Assembly (NCBI GenBank): GCA_033964015.1
Contig: CM066914.1
Location: 23,612,234 to 23,676,233, forward strand
DNA length: 64,000 bases
Source: Scolanthus callimorphus
Lineage: Eukaryota > Cnidaria > Anthozoa > Actiniaria > Edwardsiidae
Direction of reading: 5' to 3'
Shown here: positions 12,101 to 24,100 of the stretch, in pieces
Position numbering within the stretch: the first letter of the stretch is position 1
How the letters are laid out: every line of letters starts with the position of its first letter
Position numbers and translations under genes: made by a program
Notes under the pieces: generated by a model
Database searches by the model: none
What the model was told of the DNA's origin: nothing
What the model saw: the letters and a program-made list of their open reading frames with translations, nothing else

Positions 12101-15100
12101 GCTCTACGACTATAGCTGTCCACTGGGATCCAATCAAACAGGAAGACCTTAATGGTATCTTACGCTTTATCGTCGTGCGCTATGGTCTGTCCAACAATCC
12201 GCGCAACACAACAGACTTTAAACACCCTTTCAATCAGGACACAGCACACTCACGACGAAGGCGGAGGGCGATAGAAGAGTTCACACCGTGGTTTACAGCG
12301 GATCCATTCGCCGTGCCATCGGATGTCGATTTGATTTACAGCAAGGAGCATAGATCTAGGAAAAGGCGTGCGTTACCAAGTGGTAGTCACAGTCTGGTGT
12401 TGAGTGGTTTGCGCAAATACACGTCGTACAACCTCCGTGTGGCGGCCTTTACAGTCAATATGGGACCGCTCAGTCCGGCCATTAATGTCACAACAGACGA
12501 AGATGGTAAGAAAGTTTAACATTTCTTTTGACCGAACGAGAAAAGGTCAGGATATTTAGACTTAGAAACGTATCGTTTCCTCACTAATAACGTAGTGTCC
12601 ACGCTCAAACGCAAATAGCTGTAATCAATTGCAACCCAGAAATTGTTTTATTATTCTCATTTCCTATTTTTCTGTTTCTTCATTAGTCCCTGAGAGCCCC
12701 CCTCCAAACCTGACTGTAACAAGCACTAACCCTACCAATATCTCCATCTCCTGGTCCAACATTGACACCACACATGCGAACGGTATCTTACTCGGCTACA
12801 TCGTGCGGTGGATTGAGGCTAATAACTTTACCGGGAGTGCACGGCTCAACCAACATGATACAGGTTGGTCTAAATCTCATATAGGCAACACGGGATTAAC
12901 AGAGAGACAACCATTTCTTTAATATCATGACCACGGCATTGGGCATGCTGGCCTCGGCCTTCGACCTCGGCCAGTATTTTCAAGACCTCGATAACGGTAT
13001 TTCACGATTCTAATTGTTTCAGTTCCATCGCAGACGTCTCATATCCTTACGGGGCTTTGGCCTTACATGGTTTATAACATCAGTGTCGCGGGTCGCACGC
13101 GAAAAGGAAGCGGAACAGTTAACTCTGTTCAGCAGAGAACAGGGAGGATGGTACGTTGGAGTGGTTGGAATTTCACATAATGAAATCAATTGAAATAGAT
13201 TTTCTAAAAGACCTGAAACGACGCATGATTTAGGTAACCTGAGTATCAGATGTGGCTTTATCGTTTCCAGGATGAAAGTGTCAAAGTGAAAATATGTAAG
13301 ACTATCGTTTCTCTCGCACGCTCCAGATACCAGTTAGGATTTTCGAACATGCAGACTATACGACTCTGAGACCATGAATCAAAGCCCGGCGTACGGCTCC
13401 TGCATAATAGTTTCAGGCGTTTTAGAATGAGACTCAGGGGGACTGATGGGCGCATTTGTGCTCCGGGCAGAAGTCATTGCAATAACGATCTCCTCCACAG
13501 GCTAATTGCCGAGGCGTTGAACGTGTCTTGGCGGGGGCAAAGGAACGTCTTGTACACAACTACAAAATGTACATTCATAACTTCATACGGACGATACCCC
13601 CACCCCCTCAAGCAGGTCACGTGATTGCTTTAATGAATAGACCTTTTTCCAAAATGGCCGCCGAGAATTCAAATCTATTTTTGTTAAAAATGAACACCAG
13701 CACTGGAACACACATCATCACTTCAGTAAAACTACAAAGTTTCGCTGCATTATATCCAATATCTTCCGAGAAAACGAAAGTTGAAAATTTGAAAATTTAC
13801 AGACGTTTGTAATCTCTCTAAAAATTTCAATTTTCAAACTCTGCTTTCTCGGCCGACATGGCATTTGGCATAACGAAATTTAAAGGATTACTAATGTGAT
13901 GATGCTCTTTCTAGTGCCAGTATTTGATTTTTTGTTTAACCCCACAAAAAATTTAGTAAAACTATACTGTAGTCTACTCTACCAAGCCTGGGTAATTTTA
14001 CCGCAATAGAATAAAGATCAGACCGCAATAGGATAAAAGTATTGTGTCAAACAACGTATATTTTCCTTTTCAGTTCCTAGTGGCCCGCCTGTCAACCTTA
14101 ACGGTTATGGACCCACTACTACTGAGATCCGGATCAGCTGGCAACCTGTTCCTAAAATACAGCAGCGTGGGTTGATCACCCGCCATCACGTGGAACTGTG
14201 GAATGCTAATAGCAGCGCCCAGGTAGCTAATACCTCAGTCGGGGGAACTGTGTTTGCAACTGTATTCAGCGGGCTGCAGATTATGACGAACTACAGTACT
14301 AGGGTGCGGGCGTACACAAGCAAGGGACCGGGACCTTATAGTGACTTCATCATTGTAGCAACAGGCGAAGAAGGTATTAGACTTGTATTACCTAATGTTA
14401 CAGAGAAATCTGCATTTTATTTTATAAGCTATAGTGTTTTACAAGGATTTCTACCACTGAGAACACGTAAAGATACGATATTTTTCACACGTGAAATTTT
14501 AAACTTTGCATGTGGTACGTTTTTTTCCAATAAAATCCCGTTGTTTTGAAAAATAAAGTGTTACGGTTTAAGTAATAGACGGAATAATACATGGACGCTT
14601 TGAGATATGGGATTTATTTTCTCGTTTTCAATTTGATATCTCATTGAGCACTCGAAGATAAATTTCATATTTCCGCACGCTCATGTATTATTCTCTATAT
14701 CATCCGTGTCTGTTATACAGGGCTCGAAATTGAGAAATAATCATAGTGCTAATTTTACGCCTTGTACCAACATTATAGGTGTAATTCATCAAAAATCGAG
14801 GCGTAAATCCACTAGAAGAACACTGTAGAAACTGATAACACAGTCGTTATTTTACGCCTAAGTCTATTTACGCTTGTGCTTACGCCTGTATCGGGTGCCA
14901 TCTCAATCCCTGCTGTAACTACAGCGCTGTTCTCGTGTAGTAGTCGGAGAAACCCCATTGCATCGCTTCAGTGGTGTAGTGTTCAAACACGAAAATCATT
15001 ACCTTCTCGATTCATGCGAAAAACCCACTGCCAAATGTCTAGAGTAAAGTGCGCGGGATAAATTTAAAACGAGATTTCAGTAATACCTCTCTGTGTTGTC

Positions 15101-18100
15101 GGATAGCTGTTGACGGTAGCAAATCCAAAGGGTCCGGTTGCTCGAAAGTGGTTTAGCGCTAATCCAGGATTAATTACCATGGTGACTCGATGGTTTTGCT
15201 CAGAACTAAACCTGGTTTAAATTTAATCCACCTTTGAACAACCCGCGCCAGAAGTATAAAACGCTGTTTATACCTAACGCTATTTTTCTTTTCCAGCCCC
15301 AAGCGTGCCTCCTGGCAACGTCACTGCTTACGCAACTGGGAGTACCACTGCGCATGTGCGGTGGAGCAATCTTGTGCTGTCACTGATTGGACGGATTCGC
15401 GGATATCGTATCATCTACGCTGAGACATATCACCCATTGAAAAGCACGAGAAACATCACAGTCCCTTACGAGGCACATGAGCTCAATCTGACCTCGCTCT
15501 ACATGTACGCGTGGTACTCTATAAAAGTGGCGGCTTACACGACTAGTGATGGGAACTTTAGTGATCCTGTGTACTTCAGAACCTACGAGGGAGGTATGCC
15601 GGATCACATTCTCGTATCCAGAGCTCCTCGGGTAATCACCTCGCAGGGGAGGCTCTGGTGACAGCCATTTGAGGGCCTTTGCTGATTGGCTGATTTTGAA
15701 CGTTGGAGCATGCCCTGTGAGGACCTCATGCTTGGATACGAGAATGGTTGAATCAATTTTAAGCTGAGTGTTCATCAATTGTTTTATGTCTCTCTGGCTA
15801 TATAATTGTAAAAGTAGAAAGTTTGCCATGTCTTGTCATCGCCGTTTAGTGACAAGTACGCATGAAGAAGCCTTGGAAAGTCTAAACAAAATGCCTCGTA
15901 ATGTATTGTACGCAAGTAAGTAGTATGGTGGGATCTTGGTGGGATCTTGCCTTCACTTTTGCTGTGCCAGTGTGCCGTTTGTATAGGTGGGGTCTAGTAA
16001 GAAGTTCCTCCTTGATTGGGTACAATGAAACATAATCTAAGTTAACCCTCGGAAAACAAAGTAGAGAGGCTTCTTAGGAAAGCCGGATATAGAGAAAAAG
16101 CAACTACTACCTTGCTCAGATAATACTAGTACCGAAAAACGGGTACGAATAGAGCTTTTCCATTATCACACCTGATGTGTTGCGGAGAAGGGTTTCGAAT
16201 TTTTGCTGTAGTAAACTCAATTTTAAAAGCACCGCAGCTCATTAGAATCTCCAACTTGTTAGCATCTAAACTGCTTTACAAGCTTTTACATAGCACGTGT
16301 TCTGTTCTAGTTCCAGGCGCTCCACCGAGCAACATTGACATTTCCACCATCGCCCCAAGTGTGATCTCTGTTGTTTGGGACAATGTCCCTGCTGCTTTCC
16401 AGAACGGTATCATAATCAAGTACCGCGTGAGGTACAGGAGAATTGGGGCTATCGCGGAGCCTTACAGTGTTGTGGAAGTTAGAACTAATCATCTTAAACT
16501 GGAAAACCTGCGAAAAGCCAGTATATATGAGATCCGAATTGCCGCGTCCACCAGCAAAGGTTATAGCAACGAGTCCATACACGTGGTCAATACAGGCGAG
16601 GATGGTAAGTTTATCTGCTCTGGAATGTGTTTTCGCAAAGCTAACACCCTAAAATTTCCCTAAGAGACTTTCAAATGACCAGGTTTGAACAGAAAGGAAG
16701 AGTTTCAAATATCAAAGTCAAAGTCATATGTTTATGAAATTCAACTTGTAATCTCGCTATTTGTTACAGCAGGGCTAGCCAAGGTTGGGAAGGGGTAGAG
16801 ATGGGTTTTGCCCCCATATACTAAAAAGGACGTGGTAAAAGTATTTTTTAGGGTAAAAATAATTTGTCATCCTAAAAGACACCCATCAAAAAATTTCCAT
16901 CAAAGATGCTGCCTCGGGATGTTGTCTAATTTATCGTCTTGTCAACAAGTACTCTCTCTCTTTCTTGATGGTTTGCCGCCGTGTCAGTGCCCTAAACAAT
17001 ACCAATCTCCCTTAAATTTTATTGCAGATCAAGGTTACCCCTAAAAGAGACCAAAATCCGTGATTTTAACCCCTAAAAGATACAACGATCATCCCCGACC
17101 AAAAAAGGGGTCCCTCCATTGGGGGTTGCCCTTAGGTTAACGTTACAAAACAGAAACCCAGAACTAGATTGTTCTTGATAACTTATCATTTTCATACATT
17201 CCCATTATAGCAATCAAATAAACCTAAGGAACCACATATCGATATTCTTACCTTCTTTAGTTCCCAGTCAGGCGCCACCAAACATAATCGCGAGGAATCG
17301 CACAAGCTTGCATACGCTCCCAGTCTCTTGGTCTCCAGTCCCCACGGACCAAATGAACGGAGTACTGACTGGATACTACCTCGGCTACACCCTAGTCAAG
17401 CTCGGCGATGAGTCTGCGGGTAGCCAACCACAGATACAAATATCACTCCCACCCAAAAGCACGTCTTTAGTTTTAACTGGCCTACGCCCACTGGCTGTGT
17501 ATCGTGTTGAGGTCGCAGCTAAAACGGGTGCCGGGCGCGGGCCGACTGCGATCACATTTGGAGGTGAGACTTGTTGTCCTGAGTTTCTAATGTGTGGTTT
17601 CTCCTCCGCTAAACTTGCACTTTTTTTGTTGTTGTTGTTTAGGCCTGTTTCAAACGTCGATGTCGAGCATAATTCGATTGGTTTTGTTTATTATAATCAA
17701 ACTTAACATTCTGTTATTATGTTCCGCTATGGTTTATATACATTTACATTTTCGCACTAGATATAGAGGATATTACATGGCCGCGCGGAGATACGAATTT
17801 TTTCTTCAAGTATTGAAACTTTATCTCACGAGTGAGCGCAGCGAACGATTGGGATAATTTTTAGCACGAGAAGATAAAATTCGTATATCCAAGTGGTCAT
17901 GTAATGTTCTGTTTATTATATAGACATCAATGAAATACCAAATTCTAATTTTCTTTGAGCTTAAGGTGGCGTACACCTATTCAACGGCAAAACAACATGA
18001 AATTTTAGACACCGAGTTTAGTTATAAAACGTTCCCCGATTATTGTCATTTTTTGCCAATCAATAAAACAACTATTCGGCTTTCTACTTGGTATCCTTTT

Positions 18101-21100
18101 CTTTGAATAAATTTAACCGATTTTCTGAAATCAGTGAATGACAAAGTGGGGTAAAATTAAACATGGCCTCCTATTTCTATAAAAACACGGCTAAGTCACA
18201 TTTTTTGGTTTTCAACAGAAAGCTCTAGTACCCTTTTATGTGCCTGTGAAAGCAAATCGGAATCGAGTTCTTGGCAGGCGCGCGATGACTTCGACTGAAT
18301 CTAGATGGTGCAGATGCTTACATTTATTGCAGGGAACAATATTGGGGCTATATCTAGACATGAGTACTTGTACTCTTCTTATCTTACCTGGCACTTGAAA
18401 GCTTGATGGCCAAGGAAGTTCTTGCAAGGAAGTACGCTAACTGAATGATGTCCAGTACAAAGTTCTAATAGCCTGAATGGAGGGTTTTGTTTCACTTCTG
18501 AACTGAAATTATGCATCCTCTATTCCTTTGCTTAATTTCCAACTTTTCAGCTGAGATTTTCCTTTCCTGTTTTTGACAGTATAATAGAATAGATGTACTT
18601 TCGCCTTAAAGAATTTTAGTGAATAACTCGAATACGGCGTCGAGAAATAAGCGAAGGCCGTTGAGCCTCAAACTTCATTCTGAACTAAACTCAAGGCAAA
18701 GCAAAAATGCATGGCTTCGACTCAACACAACATTGCGTACCGGCATGAAGTTTTGAAAATCCCCTGAGAGGAGTCACCTTGGTAGACGAGAAGCGTTATT
18801 CATTGTTAACGACCATAATAGATCACGGAAAAGGAAATTAAAATTCTAAGGAAGCTAATTTTGGCAGAAGCGCCGAACGACATGGGTAACGCCTCTCGCC
18901 AACCTCAAGGTGACTCCTCTCAGGGGAATTTCAAAAGTTCACGCCGGAACGCAATGTTGCATTAAGTCGAAGCCATGCATTTTGGCTTTGGTTTGAGTTT
19001 AGTTCAGAATGAATTTTGAGGCCCAACGGCCTTCGCTTATTTCTCGACGCCGTATTCGAGTTATTCCCTAAAATTATGTAAGGCGAAAGTACATCTATTC
19101 TATTATACTGTCAGAAAACAGGAAAGGAAAATCTCAGCTGAAAAATTGGAAATTAAGCAAAGGAATAGAGGTTGCTTAATTTCAGTTCAAAAGTGAAACA
19201 AAACCCTCCATTCAGGCTATCAGAACTTTGTACTGGACAGCATTCAGTTATCGTACTTCCTTGCAAGAACTTCCTTGGCCATCAAGTTTTCAAGTGCCAG
19301 GTAAGATAAGAAGAGTACAAGTACTCATGTCTAGATATAGCCCCAATATTGCGTCCTGCAATAAATGTAAGCATCTGCACCATCTAGATTTAGTCGAAGT
19401 CATCGCGCGCCTGCCAAGAACTCGATTCCGATTTGCTTTCACAGACACATAAAAGGGTACTAGAGCTGTCTGTTGAAAACCAAAAAAATGTGACTTAGCC
19501 GTGTTTTTATAGAAATAGGAGGCCATGTTTAATTTTACCCCACTTTGTCCATTCACTGATTTCAGAAAATCGGTTAAATTTATTCAAAGAAAAGGATACC
19601 AAGTAGAAAGCCGAATAGTTGTTTTATTGATTGGCAAAAATGACACTAATCGGGGAACGTTTTATAACTAAACTCGGTGTCTAAAATTTCATGTTGTTTT
19701 GCCGTTGAATAGGTGTACGCCACCTTAAGCCTAAAAATCGAGCATTGAGCAAAGGCAAGTGTGTTATTTTCAGGTGTGAAGTTTTCGCGCAGGAGACCAC
19801 CCGGTATTTCATTAGTATGTTTATATAATAAAAAGTGCTCTCTAAGTTGCAAATGATATTTCTAATAATTTCAACAGGCCTTCAACAGGCGTCGTGTTTT
19901 GTTTTTTACCAGCTTGTTTGTTTGCTCATCGTTCTAAATTTCCTATTTTTTTAATAGGTTTAACTTTCTCGATCTAAAATATCATATGCATATCATATCT
20001 GTTTGCCTAACGCAGAAACGTGTAGATGTAAAAAGTCCATCACAACAAACTGGCGACTTTACAAACCCTACGTCAACCTCACCGCTGACGACAAGCCCGC
20101 CTATATAATTCCCATCATGCTTCAGGAGATGGTGTCTTACTGCTGTGGTACATGCGCAGAACACGGCAAATCAGTGCTGGACTTTAAGCTTGATGGGAAT
20201 GGTAGAAGGGCAGAGAAGAGTACTATAGATGAGGTACAGTAAATATCCGGTGTTAGTAGAAACCCACTCGAAATACTATCATGAATCCTGCAATCTGATT
20301 GGCTCCGCTACTCACTATCTATCACGTAAATAGATAGTGAGTAGCAAAAGCGCTAGCGCAAAACTTTCTAAAACCATGAAAATAAATACGTTTTAGCAAC
20401 AACTCGAAGGGAGTATGCTAGTGGGTTTCTACTAAAACAATTAGACTACTCGTTCTCGTTTTCTATGTATCAAATAGTCAACTCGACGCTAGGCGCCTCG
20501 TTAACTATCTATTGACTTGAACTCGAACTCGTAGTCTAATTGTTAAGTAGGAAAATGTAATACGCTCGCTCCCAACGGCGCCACTAGCAGCCAAGCGGCC
20601 ATAAGTACAGACACTGATGATGGTCACTGCATGCCAGAGGGTTTATTATACGTCCTCAGTGGTTCTTTGATGGTTTATTGAAGCGTTTCGTATCTGATAC
20701 CCTTCATTTCATACACACCTATTTCAGAAAAGGTTGCACCATCACAACTGTCTGTTTTAGCCTGCGATGTGTCACTAGAGCAAATACCAAAACAGAATCA
20801 TCATGGACACTGGTTTTAAGGATAAATAGCAATACATATCATCCTACTTATGCCAAATTATTCTACAATACATCGCTCGCAAAATATGTTGTACTTACTT
20901 AACACGAGAAGTTCGTTCTTCATAGTTCCTCCCATGGAGAATAGGCGAACACGCATGCTATGCTGTCAACGGCCCATCAGGGCCAGGATTCTATTCAGAG
21001 TCCGCTTCAAACGTTAGAGATGGATGCTTATTATAATGTAAAGTGACTAATGGGCCCGGCATTTTGCGTTCTACATGTTTTGGCATGTAACTCTTCCTTT

Positions 21101-24100
21101 CCTTTATGCGAACAAGCATGAGCAAGCATGTTATATTGTGAATGCTCCTGCAGGGCCAGTGATCTATTCAATGCCCGCTTTGAACGTTAAAGCCATGGAT
21201 GCTGTTAATATAAAGCGACAACTCGAAATTTGCGCACAGTGACCCGGCATTTTGCGTTCTACATGTTTTAGCACGTAATTCTCTTTTTCCTATATGCGAA
21301 CAAGCATGGTTTGCTATGATCCTGCAGGACCATGTTTTTGTTCAATGTGCCCTCTGAATGTTAAATCACGGATGCTTGTCATAATGGTACGCGACTACTG
21401 GAAATTTGCGCTGTGACCCGGCAATTTGCACGCTACCTTTTTTAACGCGCGACTCTCCCTTTCCTTATGCGAACAAGTATGGTTTGCTGCGAATGATCCA
21501 CCAGGGCTAGGGTTCTATGCAATATCCGTTGAAACAATAAAGCAATTGGTGCAGGTTGTGAAATAAAGCGACTACTGGAACTTGGCGCACACTGACCCTG
21601 CATTTTACGCTCTACCTTTTTTAACGCATGACTTTCCTGTATGTGAACTTGCATGTTGTGCTGTGAATGCTCCAGCAGGGCACTACAGGTAGAGTTAAAA
21701 CACTGATGACTGGTTTGATCGGTAATCTCGACTAAAAGTAAAGAATAATGGAACGCTGTGAGTTTTTTTTCTGCCTTTTGTATTGAAGCTATACAATTTC
21801 AAAGTCAGGTCGATAACATGACCAACTCAGAAATACTTCCTATGCATGAGTGTGCACGGAATATGGCAGTTTCGAGACTGCGAACGGCATGGACTATAGG
21901 TCATGTTACACAGGGCAATTTTCTTGCAACTCGCAACGCAATATTTGTTGCGTTGCGAGTTGCAGCGAAAAGCGCGCGTGTAACATCCCCATGCAATGCA
22001 ATATTTTGTTGCGTTGCGAGTTGCAGATAATGTAGAACCGAGCTCTACTTTTCGCAGCGTTGCGAGACACGTTGCTACGTGTAACATGTCTTGGCAATTT
22101 ATCGCGCAATGGTTCCCTGAATGAGCCAATCCGCGCGCTTGATTTTGATAGTGCCGCTGTAATTTATAATTTTCCATGCGGGTGCATTGCGAGTTGCGAA
22201 AAATATTGCGATCGTTTAACATCCCGCGGCAACCCGCAACGATTTTTAATTCGTCATCGTTGCGTTACGAGTTGCAAGAAAAATTGCCTCGTGTAACTTG
22301 GCCTATATTCTAACATTGTGGTGTTCTAACCAGGTTGTCAAGGCTATTGACGGTACGACGGACTTTAGTTTTCCTGTCCATGGTTACAAGGGCCAGGAGT
22401 CTTATAAAGGTGGCCTGGGATACACGGCATTAGTGGAGTCTCCAGGTGTAGCGTTTGTCGTGGGCCAGACAGATACTTCAAGAGTCAGACGCTTGATGTT
22501 CTATAAAGTACTCGAGACCTGGCCCGTCATAGTGTTGCCCCTTGTTATGGCGTACATTGCCGGCTGCTGCATGTGGTTATTGGTGTGTATAATACTGTAA
22601 ACACTGGCGCCAAGTTACTACTTAAAGGGCCTCTCGCACGCTTAATATTCGTCCACCGTGGACATAAAATAAGTCAAATTGTAACCGTGAAAACACATGT
22701 ACATTTGCCCGTAATAATCAAAATAATCCTCCAGATTAATGGAACAAACCTTTCAAGTGTTAGACAAATGCAATTCTAGGTTGTTTTGACCTGTTATCAA
22801 AAGGATGGAATTGGATTGCGATTTGAGCTATTTTCTTGTCAAAGAAGTAGCCAGCGAGCGTGCGAGAGCCCCTTTACAATGACGGTTTCTGGTCTGGTCA
22901 TTTGCCAATTTCCGCAGAAATGTTCCTTGGTCAACCTAATTGAAGGGGCTTTGTCACGGTTGTTTGAATAAATTCTCAAATACAGCTCTAAATTCGTATG
23001 TTGAATAATCCCCAAATCACTTATTTCATTTGACATTAGCCTAGAAAGCAATAAGAAAGTTTTATCGGCAAGACTGACGATTTTCAAAATTTCGATGAAA
23101 CTTCAAACTTTCAAAACTGTTCATTCCAACAAGATTTCAAAAACACATTGCTGCAATCCGTTTCCATCCATACGATCACTTTGTAGTTAAAAGGCTATTT
23201 GACAAATCTAGACTAGTATTGTGGCTATCCATCAGTGTGCTAAAATCATGACACAGCTCCTTTAAAAATGAACTGGTTCTGTATATCGGTTGATTCTGTT
23301 CATACACAGTGCGCTGTAAACAATCAGAGATCTCGTATCAGGTGAAAGGCATCATAAGCCATAGTAAGATGAGATGGTACTATTTCCTTGCCAGGATTCC
23401 CATTTCAATCCCGGTCATTTCCCACCATCCTTCATAGCTGGCGTCTGGGAGGGCCTGTGGTGGTCATTCGTTTCCATGACAACTGTCGGGTAAGATACTG
23501 CAATTGGAGTGACTTGATCTGATATTAGCTTCCTGGCAATATCTTAGAAAAAGTTTGATTGTTTAACTAGTTCAAGAAACATTCCTGGCAACATTCATTC
23601 TCGTACCCAGAGCTCCCCTTCTCGTCACCTCTCGGGGGAGGCTCTGGTGACAGCCACTGACGCATGCTCAAAAGAAAATGGTGGTTTTATGGCATCACGA
23701 TTACTTTTAGAGCGTCCAAGTCGAAAACATAGGTTGAAAAGACGACTAGGAAACGCATGCCAGCGTTACTTCGACAGATACGTTTTTATAAAGCGAGATT
23801 AAGCTACTTTTATGTACGCGTGCGCGCCATTTCAGCCAATCAGCGAAGGCCCTCAAATCGATGTCACCAGAGCCTCCCCTGCGAGGCGACGAGCGGGGGA
23901 GCTCTGGGTTCGAGAATGGACAACATTGTTCCATTGTTGAGCCTGCGCTTTACGCTGGTAGAATACGGAAAAAAAACTTTATTTTAAATAAAAAATGCAA
24001 AATGTTTTATTCTTGTCGAGCTGTACATTTAGCATTAGAAATTCTTATGTGCAGAAAGTTTTTGTGAATTCTTCAGAAACCAAAAGATTGCTTCCTTAAT

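Noticed and set aside
15380..15829. 149-residue minus-strand frame
   Set aside because: Covers FN3-8 antisense and a CATTCTCG MITE; not a gene.
18236..19556. Four open frames with the same peptide on both arms
   Set aside because: They are the inverted arms of the 1.76 kb palindrome read twice; no transposase motif.
21827..22222. 131-residue minus-strand frame rich in Cys, Asn and Arg
   Set aside because: Produced by the GCAACTCGCAACGC repeats of a TIR element.
22298..22600. Stand-alone membrane protein of 100 residues
   Set aside because: It is the S1/M1 exon of the channel gene with flanking intron read through.
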